Positions 1-8,197 of a stretch of 37,260 nt of DNA are shown here, in pieces. The translations under genes were made by a program, and so were the position numbers. Each line of letters begins with the position of its first letter. The stretch's first letter is position 1. The notes under the pieces were generated by a model. The model saw only the letters and a program-made list of their open reading frames with translations. It was not told where the DNA came from and did not search any database. The DNA comes from Bacteroides sp. 43_108 (lineage in GTDB: Bacteria > Bacteroidota > Bacteroidia > Bacteroidales > Bacteroidaceae): the NCBI GenBank assembly GCA_001915545.1, contig MNQS01000123.1, forward strand, positions 1 to 37,260, written 5' to 3'.

Positions 1-134
1 GGTTGTCTTCCGTTCATCCCATATATACATTATATACAGGACTACTTCTTGTACTACATCCTAGTCTGTTTATCTAAAGTCTTTCAAAGAACTATCTTTT
101 CTTTCGTGCTCCCGTTTCAGCGGGAAAGCATTTG
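1..134 (-). other. probable rRNA operon leader (16S gene off the left edge)
   Basis: No reading frame here looks coding. Read on the minus strand, the segment lies immediately downstream of two tandem strong promoters and contains TTCTTTGAAAGACTTTAGA, which resembles the TTCTTTGA antitermination-type boxes I associate with Bacteroides rRNA leaders and spacers. Tandem -33/-7 promoters preceded by long A/T tracts also fit an rrn operon. The 16S gene itself is not in the window, so the assignment is inference. It could instead lead a tRNA or another highly expressed gene. Confidence 0.5.
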
Positions 135-166
135 CAAAGGTAAGGCGTTTTTTCGTAACCTCCAAA
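135..166 (-). promoter_or_regulatory. Bacteroidota-type promoter, downstream member of a tandem pair
   Basis: The minus strand carries TACCTTTG (135-142) as the -7 element and TTTG (163-166) as the -33 element, 20 bp apart, matching the Bacteroides consensus TTTG-N19/20-TAnnTTTG. Just upstream on that strand lies an A/T-rich stretch (about 164-200) with A and T runs in phase, like an UP element. It reads toward the left edge of the window. Confidence 0.75.
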
Positions 167-351
167 TTTTTTCGAAAGTTTTTTGAAAAAATTTTTCAGA
201 AGGTTCCCAAAAGGCGCGCGGCTTATCCTTTCTCGCTCCCTTGCACATCCGCAAGGTAAGATACTCGGTGCAGCAGTCAGCACTCTCTCCCGTAGCCTAA
301 AGCTTCACTCAGTCTGTCATCTTCAGCGGCTCTCCCTCTCGAAAGCGGTTG

Positions 352-381
352 CAAAGGTACAGACTTTTTCCTTTCATGCAA
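352..381 (-). promoter_or_regulatory. Bacteroidota-type promoter, upstream member of a tandem pair
   Basis: The minus strand carries TACCTTTG (352-359) and TTG (379-381) with exactly 19 bp between them. The bases flanking the -7 element (gaaagc..ttgcaaaggta on the plus strand) are shared with the promoter 217 bp downstream, so the two look like duplicated rrn-style promoters. Confidence 0.7.
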
Positions 382-442
382 CTTTTACCACCCACTTTTT
401 TGCAGGATTTTTTCAGGTTCTTATCTAACTCGCTGACTTACT

Positions 443-465
443 TTATGCTATAAAGCATAATTTTT
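443..465 (+). terminator. AT-rich hairpin followed by T run
   Basis: TTATGCT (443-449) and AGCATAA (454-460) form a 7-bp stem with a 4-nt loop, followed on the plus strand by TTTTT. The stem is weak and no plus-strand gene ends here, so a terminator role is uncertain. It may insulate the leftward promoters from sequence to the right. Confidence 0.3.
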
Positions 466-517
466 ATTGTCATACGAAAACGGATGTGAAATCTCCTACA
501 TTATATAATTCGTGCGG

Positions 518-538
518 GCGCGTACGTGTGCGCGCGCA
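518..538. other. alternating purine-pyrimidine GC tract
   Basis: Twenty-one bases alternate strictly between purine and pyrimidine and are almost all G and C (GCGCGTACGTGTGCGCGCGC followed by A). It sits in an otherwise AT-rich, gene-free region between the leftward promoters and the palindrome array. Such tracts can adopt Z-form DNA under supercoiling; that is inference. Confidence 0.5.
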
Positions 539-601
539 AGGAAAAAGGGACTGTTCTAACGGAAATGAAGGGATTTCCCGGCACACATTCAGCCTTCAAA
601 A

Positions 602-711
602 AAACGCAAGGGCATTTGATTTAAAACGCAAGGGCGTTTCAATTCAAACGCAAGGACGCTTTAGTTCAAACGCAAGTGCGTTTGGGATGGAACGCAAGGG
701 CGTTTTTTCAG
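602..711. repeat. array of five exact 22-bp palindrome-bearing units
   Basis: Units start at 602, 624, 646, 668 and 690 with no drift. Each begins with a 16-bp inverted repeat of the form AAACGCAAGGGCGTTT (arms AAACGC/GCGTTT, loop AAGG) followed by a 6-bp variable AT-leaning spacer. Unit 2 is perfect in both arms, units 4 and 5 nearly so, and units 1 and 3 have degenerate right arms. No spacers of CRISPR length are present. The array lies 110-220 bp upstream of the channel gene's -7 box. An open frame across it (486-734) is an artefact of the repeat. Confidence 0.85.
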
Positions 712-820
712 GCATGAAAAATATCAGTTTTTAGGGCCATTTTCAGGGGAATTTAAGCCCCCCTTCCGCAACTCTAATTTCTTTTTCTTCCACTTTCTCC
801 TTTATTGCAAAAGAAAAGAG

Positions 821-828
821 TATATTTG
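821..828 (+). promoter_or_regulatory. -7 box for the channel operon
   Basis: TATATTTG matches TAnnTTTG and lies 38 bp upstream of the ATG at 867. No good TTTG -33 box is found at the right distance, so this is a partial match that may need an activator. Confidence 0.5.
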
Positions 829-866
829 CCTGATACATGAAAAATCATTAATCAAAAATTGCGACC

Positions 867-1685
867 ATGAACATAGAACCTCACAACTTGATAGACCCGC
901 TACGCGAGAAGCTCCCGCACCTAATTCGCCACGAAAAGCTGTACCGGATGATTCATCGCCAGCTGATGAAAAAATGGTTTCAATATTTTGTGCTGTTCTT
1001 TATCATCGGTTCCATCTGTTCCATCATATACAGCTCTTTCGAGGAATCAGCTCCCTACCATAATATCCTGTATGCATTCAACTACCTGGCCTCCTTTATA
1101 TTCACCATCGAATATGGATTACGCATCGTGGCTGCTCCCGTGCAGTATGCCAGTTGCAACCATGCCTGGAAAGCACGTCTGCGCTACCTGTTCTCCTTTT
1201 ATGGTCTTATCGACTTCGTGGCAATTATCCCGTTCATGGTGATTTATGTGTACAAGGAAACCCCGCACGTACATCTTGTAGTGCTGGCCTACGTACTGAT
1301 TTTCTTCAAGCTGATACGCTATTCACGTTCCTTCCAGATGATTGGCACCGTACTCCGGACCGTCAGAGAAGAGCTTGTTACGGCCTATACCGCCTGTGGC
1401 ATCATGTTAGGTTTCTCTGGCATTCTGATGTACTACATCGAACGCTACGCACAACCGCAAGCCTTTGAAAATATCGGCGACGGATTCTGGTGGGCAATCG
1501 TAGCCTTCACCACCGTGGGTTACGGCGACATTTACCCGATTACTCCGTTGGGACGGTTGTTGAGCAGCATCATCAGCCTGATTGGCATCGCCATGATTGC
1601 CATTCCTACAGGTATCATCAGCTCGGCCTTCATGAGCATGCTGATAGAAAAAAAGCAAAAAGAAAAAAACAATTCATCAATGTAA
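867..1685 (+). CDS. voltage-gated-type potassium channel protein
   Basis: A 272-residue inner-membrane protein of the ion-transport superfamily. It has about six hydrophobic segments: roughly residues 39-57, 70-90, 108-130, 136-150, a segment around 170-190, and 230-258. The pore loop carries the K+ selectivity filter TVGYGD at residues 216-221, preceded by the aromatic pore helix (GFWWAIVAFT). The S4-like stretch (about 145-170, FKLIRYSRSF...) has only a few spaced basic residues, so voltage sensing may be weak. No cytoplasmic TrkA/RCK domain follows; the protein ends in a short lysine-rich tail. It is the first gene of a close-set trio, with the next ATG 3 bp after its stop. Family assignment is secure; physiological role is inferred. 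Confidence 0.9.
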   Translation: MNIEPHNLIDPLREKLPHLIRHEKLYRMIHRQLMKKWFQYFVLFFIIGSICSIIYSSFEESAPYHNILYAFNYLASFIFTIEYGLRIVAAPVQYASCNHAWKARLRYLFSFYGLIDFVAIIPFMVIYVYKETPHVHLVVLAYVLIFFKLIRYSRSFQMIGTVLRTVREELVTAYTACGIMLGFSGILMYYIERYAQPQAFENIGDGFWWAIVAFTTVGYGDIYPITPLGRLLSSIISLIGIAMIAIPTGIISSAFMSMLIEKKQKEKNNSSM

Positions 1686-1688
1686 TTT

Positions 1689-2150
1689 ATGGAACAAGAA
1701 ATCCAACTTAATGCACACAACAAGCAGGAGTATCCTCCTATGCACACCTGCGAACACATCATCAACCGCACCATGGTCAATCTTTTCGGATGCGGACGGG
1801 CTGTATCTGCCCATATTGAACGGAAGAAAAGCAAACTCGATTTTGCGCTTTCACAAGTACCTTCGGAAGACGATATTGCACGCATTGAAACGACAGTCAA
1901 CGAAGTAATCGCACGCCACCTTCCTGTCACCACGGAATTCATCACACAGGAAGAAGCTACCGGACGCTTTGACATGAAACGACTGCCCGAAGGAGCTTCT
2001 GAGACAGTTCGTGTGGTACACGTAGGCGACTACGACGAGTGCCTGTGCATCGGGCAGCATGTAGAGAATACATCAGAAATCGGCATCTTCAAGATCATCA
2101 GTCACGACTTTAACGACGGTATCTTCCGGATGCGTTTCAAACTGGTTTAA
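1689..2150 (+). CDS. free-standing tRNA-editing-like (SAD/AlaX family) protein
   Basis: A 153-residue soluble protein resembling the second additional domain of alanyl/threonyl-tRNA synthetases. The metal-site signature is visible: HTCEH (H19, H23) and, late in the protein, CIGQHV (C120, H124) followed by TSEIGIFKI, the usual CxxxH-T-x-I-G pattern. In the AlaX family such proteins hydrolyse mischarged tRNA, for example Ser-tRNA(Ala). Here that activity is inferred, and the protein is short for the family. No synthetase catalytic or anticodon domain is attached. It starts 3 bp after the channel gene and 12 bp before the endonuclease gene, so it is almost certainly co-transcribed with both. No functional link to either is obvious. 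Confidence 0.75.
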   Translation: MEQEIQLNAHNKQEYPPMHTCEHIINRTMVNLFGCGRAVSAHIERKKSKLDFALSQVPSEDDIARIETTVNEVIARHLPVTTEFITQEEATGRFDMKRLPEGASETVRVVHVGDYDECLCIGQHVENTSEIGIFKIISHDFNDGIFRMRFKLV

Positions 2151-2162
2151 TACACGTACATT

Positions 2163-3086
2163 ATGGGAAAGAAAAAGAGAAGTTCATCCACCGGCTCCCT
2201 GAAAAGCTTCATACTCCTGTTGCTGATTTTGGGCGGCGGTGCCTATTTCTATCAGAACCAACAGAATCTGCCGGAAGCTAAGGAACTGACAAAGGAGCTT
2301 TCGCACACATTGGAAAAGGCACAGAAGGAAGTGGCACAACGCCTGCCGGAAAAGCCGCAGGACGAGGCAGAGTCACAACCCTCGGCTAGCCGCATCAGCA
2401 GCAAACTGGAAATTCCCGTCATGCTGACCAAACGGGAAGAAATCAAGTTGCAGCGGACGGGATATACCGTTTCATACAATAATTTCTACAAAACCCCCAA
2501 CTGGGTAGCCTGGGAACTGACACGGCAGGAAACCAAAGGAAGTGAAGAGCGAAAGAACCGCTTCGCACCCGACCCGGATTTGCCCGAACCCCGTGTGGAG
2601 CATGCCGATTATACGCACTCCGGATACGACCGGGGACACATGGCTCCGGCGGCCGACATGAAATGGAGCAAAAAGGCCATGGAAGAATCATTCTACATGA
2701 GCAACATCTGTCCGCAGAATCAGAAACTGAACCGGGACGACTGGGGAGATTTGGAAGAATTATGCCGTAGCTGGGCCCGGAAATATGGCACGGTACACAT
2801 TGCCTGCGGACCTATCTATGACAAGAAACAACCCAAGCGCATCGGAGAGCATCAGGTAGCCGTGCCCGACCGTTTCTTCAAGGTGGTGCTGATTTACAAC
2901 CGGAAAAGCCCCATCGCCATGGGCTTTCTGTTCGACAACAAGGCACACCATCAGGCACTGGACAAATACATGGTATCGGTTGACTCCGTGGAAAAAGTAA
3001 CGGGGATGGATTTCTTCTCCAAGCTCCCCGACAACGTGGAAAACCGAATAGAGGCCGATATTCCGGCACTGCCTTCAGGAAGGTGA
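2163..3086 (+). CDS. membrane-anchored DNA/RNA non-specific endonuclease
   Basis: A 307-residue beta-beta-alpha-metal nuclease of the Serratia/NucA type. Residues 14-30 form a single hydrophobic anchor after a basic N-terminus, suggesting a periplasm-facing catalytic domain. A charged linker (about 35-80) precedes the nuclease domain. The catalytic signature DRGHM is at residues 156-160 (H159 as general base), followed by the metal-binding Asn region NICPQNQKLN (181-190) and a W-x-x-L-E helix. Family members cut DNA and RNA without sequence preference and need Mg2+. It is the last gene of the trio and converges on the lipoprotein gene 20 bp away. Likely roles are nucleotide scavenging or degradation of incoming DNA; neither is shown by the sequence. 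Confidence 0.9.
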   Translation: MGKKKRSSSTGSLKSFILLLLILGGGAYFYQNQQNLPEAKELTKELSHTLEKAQKEVAQRLPEKPQDEAESQPSASRISSKLEIPVMLTKREEIKLQRTGYTVSYNNFYKTPNWVAWELTRQETKGSEERKNRFAPDPDLPEPRVEHADYTHSGYDRGHMAPAADMKWSKKAMEESFYMSNICPQNQKLNRDDWGDLEELCRSWARKYGTVHIACGPIYDKKQPKRIGEHQVAVPDRFFKVVLIYNRKSPIAMGFLFDNKAHHQALDKYMVSVDSVEKVTGMDFFSKLPDNVENRIEADIPALPSGR

Positions 3087-3106
3087 AAGCAGGCCGGAAC
3101 TTCGGT

Positions 3107-3616
3107 TCACTCCTGTTGTTCCTCGTTTTTGTATTCTTCAATACAAAAACGATTTATCGTGCAATGCAAAGAATCAAAGTTCGTGCGGTAAGCTATGACC
3201 TTTATTGCCATCCCGTCATTGGCTTCTAACAGATATTCATGGGTACCGCTTGCATTCATCCGGTACCACATGCCATTCTGCCCGTAAAGTATCCGCAAGG
3301 TATTTTCCGACGTATACTCCCAACTGATACGATAAAACCCCGTCTCTCCTTTATGAAAGGAGAAAGTACACGAGTTTTCATCATACTCCAAATAATCCAA
3401 TGAGGTGATTTCATCTTTATAAAAGTTCAAGACAGCAGCCTCACCAAGGGTATCATATTCGAGCCGGATGTAATTCTCCGGCTCACATTTATATTTGAAC
3501 GTTTCTCCTAAATGAATCTTGGGAAGCGGAGTATATGCACCCACCTCTTCTTTATTGCATGCCAGCATGCATGCGAGTCCTCCCACGCATGCAGCAATTA
3601 TCATCATCTTCTTCAT
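3107..3616 (-). CDS. small lipoprotein of unknown function
   Basis: A 169-residue protein with a lipoprotein signal peptide: MKK, a hydrophobic core, and a lipobox ending LACN with the lipidated Cys at residue 20. The mature part is predominantly beta-like and rich in Tyr, Glu and Asn. I recognise no family. It starts 13 bp after the outer-membrane efflux gene's stop and reads in the same direction, so it probably sits at the end of the RND operon's transcript. It could be an envelope accessory or a gene merely carried along. Confidence 0.75.
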   Translation of the reverse strand: MKKMMIIAACVGGLACMLACNKEEVGAYTPLPKIHLGETFKYKCEPENYIRLEYDTLGEAAVLNFYKDEITSLDYLEYDENSCTFSFHKGETGFYRISWEYTSENTLRILYGQNGMWYRMNASGTHEYLLEANDGMAIKVIAYRTNFDSLHCTINRFCIEEYKNEEQQE

Positions 3617-3629
3617 ATCAACCTATATG

Positions 3630-5006
3630 TTAATTGTTTCCCCCTCCCAATGCATGATAAAGGGTAATGACACTTTTTACCTCAGCATTCCGGTCGGACA
3701 CGAGCGACAGCCGCGCTGCCAGTAATGACTGACGGGCAGTCAGCACTTCCAGGTAATTCGTCGTACCGTGTTCCATCAGCAGCTCCGTATCACGCAACGC
3801 ATCTTTCAGATGCTCCACCTGCTCACGGTCGAGCACCGTTTTCTGACGGGCCGTCTGCCACTGGCTCAAGGCATTGTTCACCTCTGCACCGGCATCCAAC
3901 AAGGTCTGCTGGAACTGCAGCAGAGCTTCTTCCTGCTGTGCCTTGCTGATTTTCAGATTTGCCATAAGCTGTCCCCGCTGAAAAAGAGGTTGCACCAGAG
4001 AGCCTACCGCCTGAAGCAGCCAGGCACTCGGATTGGTCACAAGGGCTCCCCCACTGTTAGTCCATCCGGCCGAACCACTCAATGTCACACTCGGATAAAA
4101 ACTGGAACGTGCCTGATTGGTGGCATAAAAAGCCTGTTTAAGTACGGCCTCAGCCTGCCACACATCCGGACGGTTGGCCAACAAATTCAGGGGCACTCCC
4201 ACCGACAAACTTTCCGGGAAATCCACTTCACCGAGCGTGCCGCGCGCAATAGGCTGCGGAGTCCAGAAAAGCAGGGCACACAGCGTGTTTTCCGTTTCCG
4301 TCACCTGTTGCTTCAAATCCAGCAAAGAAGCTTCGGCGTCCAATCGGGAAGCTTCTGCCTGGTTCACGGTCGCACGGTCGGCCTGTCCGGCTCGCATCAG
4401 GGCCTTCAAACTACGTATATACTCTTTCCAGCTTTCTACCGTTTCCGTAGTTACGGCTACCTGCTCATCAAGCATCAGCAACGTGTAATAACTCTCGGCC
4501 ACCGTGGCAATGAGCTGTGTCTGTACCACCTGGCGATACGCCTCACTCTGCTCCAATGCTGCACGTTCTCCCCGTTTGGCATTGGTCAGTTTTCCAAAAA
4601 AATCCAGTTCCCAACTGGCAGAAGCTCCCAACGAATAAGTCTTGGTGGGTTTACTGCCGTCAAAACTGCTCAAAGCGCCTTCCGGGTCCAACTGGGCAGA
4701 AGGCAGGTAAGCCTGCTTGGCAGCTGACAGCGAAGCCCGTGCCTCTTCCACTTTCAAACGGGCCACATTCAAATCCGTATTCGCCTCCAGCACACGTGTA
4801 ATCAGTTTTCGCAAGGATGCATCCGTAAACAGTTCCTCCCATTTCAGGTCGGCCAGTGAGGAGGTGGTATCCACCTCCTCCGGAAGAGCGCCGAACAATC
4901 CGTCGGTATTCGTTTCCGGCTGCCGGTATTTTGTGTAGATGCCACATCCGGTCAGCATACTGGCCATGCACGCGGCAACTACTATATGACTTATATTTTT
5001 CTCCAT
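3630..5006 (-). CDS. RND efflux outer-membrane lipoprotein (OprM/NodT family)
   Basis: TolC-fold outer-membrane channel of a tripartite efflux pump. The frame is open to 5063, but the start at 5006 is preferred because it begins directly with a lipoprotein signal (MEKN, hydrophobic core, lipobox LTGC with Cys21) and avoids overlap with the pump gene. That gives 458 residues, normal for the family. Two long coiled-coil repeats typical of the family are seen (around EARASLSAAKQ and AEVNNALSQWQ), plus the LLANRPDVWQAE motif. It lies 43 bp downstream of the pump gene. The gene is intact, unlike the pump gene. Confidence 0.9.
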   Translation of the reverse strand: MEKNISHIVVAACMASMLTGCGIYTKYRQPETNTDGLFGALPEEVDTTSSLADLKWEELFTDASLRKLITRVLEANTDLNVARLKVEEARASLSAAKQAYLPSAQLDPEGALSSFDGSKPTKTYSLGASASWELDFFGKLTNAKRGERAALEQSEAYRQVVQTQLIATVAESYYTLLMLDEQVAVTTETVESWKEYIRSLKALMRAGQADRATVNQAEASRLDAEASLLDLKQQVTETENTLCALLFWTPQPIARGTLGEVDFPESLSVGVPLNLLANRPDVWQAEAVLKQAFYATNQARSSFYPSVTLSGSAGWTNSGGALVTNPSAWLLQAVGSLVQPLFQRGQLMANLKISKAQQEEALLQFQQTLLDAGAEVNNALSQWQTARQKTVLDREQVEHLKDALRDTELLMEHGTTNYLEVLTARQSLLAARLSLVSDRNAEVKSVITLYHALGGGNN

Positions 5007-5049
5007 ATCGAATGTTTCTTTAGTTGATATAAAATTCCCCCACAAGGGA

Positions 5050-8000
5050 TTATTCCGCTGCATCGGTCTGACGGCGGGGCATCACACGTTCTTCAATTGC
5101 CTGGAACACCGTGAACAGCACCGGTACCACAAACAGCAGGGCCACTGTACCGACAAGCATACCCCCTACCGTACCGACTCCCAACGAGCGGTTTCCGTTG
5201 GCTCCTGCTCCGGTAGCCACAATCAGCGGGAACAATCCGATAATCATCGTCAGGGCGGTCATCAGAATCGGACGAAAACGAACTCCGGCAGCAGCTACGG
5301 CAGCCTGGGCAATACTCATTCCCTGCCGACGACGAGCCGAAGCATATTCAGTCAGCAAGATGGCGGTTTTCGAAAGCAATCCAATCAGCATAATCAAACC
5401 GGTCTGCATATAGATGTTGTTTTCCAGCCCAAAACATTTGGCAAACAAGAAGCTTCCCATCAAGCCGAAAGGTACTGCCAGGATGACCACCATCGGGATG
5501 AAGATACTTTCATAGAGCGAACAGAGAATCAAATAGATAAATACGATACAGATAATAAAAATAATCACCGTATTTCCCGTACTGCTTGATTCTTCTCGGG
5601 TAATACCGCTGAACTCATAACCGTATCCGGTAGGCAGCGTCTGTGAAGCCACTTCCTCAATGGCTGCAATGGCATCTCCCGAACTATATCCGTCGGCCGG
5701 CATACCGTTGACCGGTATAGAGGTATACATATTGAAACGTGTCAAGGTTTCGGCTCCGTACACCTTGGTCAGCGTAATGAACTGTCCCACGGGCGCCATT
5801 TCCCCGCTTTCGGTCCGTACAAACATGTTGTTGAGCGACTCTTTATCCAGACGGTAATCCTTCCGGGCCTGAATCATCACACGGTACAGCTTGGAAAAAC
5901 GGTTCAAGTTGGACGAGTAATTACCGCCGATATAACCGGAAAGTACACTCAGCACATCGGACGTAGTCACCCCAGCCCGCTGACATTTCACCGCATCTAC
6001 CTCAACCATATACTGCGGGAACTTGGTATCGAAAGTAGTGTAAGCCATCGAAATTTCCGGACGCCGGTTCAGGGCTGCAATAAAGTCCTGCGTATATTTC
6101 TGCAAATTCTCCACACTGCCTCCGGCACGGTCTTGCACGTACATTTCGAAACCGCTACCCATTCCGTATCCCATGATGGTAGGCTGCGCAAAAGCAAAGA
6201 GCTTGGCCGATTTAATGTCGGCTGTATGCTGGTAAATTGCTGCAATGATGGCATTGATGTGGTCCTGTGCCTCCTGACGTTCATCCCAGTGTTTCAATTT
6301 GATAATCAGCATACCTCCCGAAGCAGCCTGCCCGCCCATCATGCTGTAACCTGTCACATTGGAATAAATCTTTATCTGAGGAATCTCACGGATACGCTCG
6401 TCTATCATTTCCATTGTCTTACGCGTCTGAGCCAGACTGCTTCCCGGAGGGGTCGTGACATTCACGAATATGGTTCCCATATCCTCATCCGGCACCAGTC
6501 CGGTCTTAGTGGTCCGCATAAAAAATACCAGCAAGGCACAGACTGCCGCCAAAGATACCCAGGCCATCCATTTACGACGGAGGAAGAACGACACCCCATT
6601 CTTATACTTCAACACCAGCCTATTGAAAGAAGCCTCAAATGCATGGTGAAAACGGGAAGAAAAACTCAACTTGCCACCGGTCGACTTATCCATGTGAGGA
6701 GTCATGATGAGAGCGCACAAAGCCGGACTGAGGGTTAAGGCATTAATTGCAGAAATACCCACTGCCACCGCCATGGTCAAACCAAACTGGGTATAGAACA
6801 CCCCACTGGTTCCTCCCATGAACGAGGTCGGGATAAACACGGCCATAAATACCAGTGAGGTGGTCACAATAGCTGCAGAAATACCATCCATGGCAGCCAC
6901 CGTAGCTTTATAAGGTGAACGGTAGCCTTCGTCAAACTTGGCCTGCACGGCCTCCACCACACAATGGCATCATCCACCACCGTACCGATTACCAGCACCA
7001 GTGCAAAAAGGGTCAGCAGGTTCAGACTGAATCCGGCCACATACAAGAAAGCAAACGTACCCACCAGCGACACGATAATGGAAACCGAAGGAATGATGGT
7101 GGAACGCACGCTCTGCAAGAAGAAATAAACCACCAGCACCACCAAAATAATAGCCTCAATCAGGGTTTTCACCACCTCGTGCACCGATGCATCCAAGAAG
7201 TCCTTCGTACTCATCAGGTCGGCCATTACAAGCCCCTTCGGCAAGTCTTTTGAGATTTCCTCCATCAGCTTGTCCACTTCCTTCACAATCTCGTTGGCAT
7301 TCGATCCGGCCGTCTGCGAAATCATACACGTCGCACCGGGGTGACCCACAATTTCACTGTTATAGGCATAGCTCTGCGAACCTAATTCCACATCGGCCAC
7401 ATCCTTCAGGCGGAGCACTTCGCCCGTAGGAAGAGACTTGAGCACCATGTTGCCGAATTCTTCCGCAGTTTCATATCTACCCCGGTATTTCAATGTGTAC
7501 TGAAATGTATTTTCAGAATCCTCACCCAGTGTACCTGTCGCCGCCTCCACGTTCTGGTCATCCAGCAAGGCAATCACATCGGCAGGTACCAGCTGATACT
7601 GAGCCATCTTCTGAGGATTCATCCAGATACGCATGGCATAATCCCCACCCATGACATTCACATTACCCACTCCCGAGATACGGGACAGACGAGGTTCTAC
7701 ATTAATCTTAAAATAGTTGTTGATAAAATTCTGGTCGTAGCTGTCGTCGGGACTGTACAACGATATAATCTTGACCATACTGTTCTGTCGTTTTTCTACG
7801 GTCACACCCACCTTGGTCACTTCTGCGGGCAACAGTCCTTCCGCCTCCGACACACGATTCTTCGTGTTGACAGTCGCCATATCCGGATCCGTTCCCTGTG
7901 CAAAATATACGGTAATGGAAGCCGAACCCGTATTGGTGGCGGTAGAAGTCATATACGTCATGTTTTCCACACCGTTAATGGCTTCTTCCAACGGAGCGAT

Positions 8001-8186
8001 GACACTCTTCAGTACTGTTTCCGCATTGGCACCCGTATAGGTGGTAGACACCATAATGGTAGGAGGCGCGATGTCAGGATACTGCTCCATGGGAAGGTTG
8101 CTCAAACCGATTACTCCCAATATCAGGATGAGCACAGAAATAGCACACGACAGGATGGGCCTGTCGATAAAAGTCTTCAGTTTCAT
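5050..8186 (-). pseudogene. AcrB/MexB-type RND efflux pump gene, frameshifted
   Basis: Together two overlapping frames encode a complete hydrophobe/amphiphile efflux RND permease of about 1045 residues. The N-terminal part (8186 down to about 6958) runs from MKLKTFIDRP to the TM4 proton-relay motif VVDDAIV. The C-terminal part (from about 6958 to 5050) resumes with VEAVQAKFDEG and contains the TM10 Lys in GLLSKTAIL. The coding sequence around 6954-6962 reads ATTGTGTGGTGGAGG where the family sequence needs ATTGTGGTGGTGGAGG. One G is missing from a GTG repeat, giving VWWRPCRPS and a stop at 6864. As written the product would be a 440-residue half pump lacking TM5-12. It may be a true mutation, a slippage-prone switch, or a sequence error. 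It sits between the adaptor and outer-membrane genes. Confidence 0.85.
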
Positions 8187-8197
8187 AACGTCCCCTC

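Noticed and set aside
602..711. Possible CRISPR array.
   Set aside because: Units are only 22 bp, spacers are 6 bp, and there are no cas genes in the window.
486..734. Open frame across the palindrome array.
   Set aside because: Its length comes from the 22-bp repeat having no stop in this frame; the product is repetitive and has no promoter or family resemblance.
3768..4727. Long plus-strand frame opposite the outer-membrane efflux gene.
   Set aside because: Antisense shadow of a convincing OprM/NodT-type gene; no domain or start context.
6864..6962. Programmed ribosomal frameshift in the pump gene.
   Set aside because: No slippery heptamer or downstream structure is evident, and RND pumps are not known to use one; a deletion in a GTG repeat explains it more simply.
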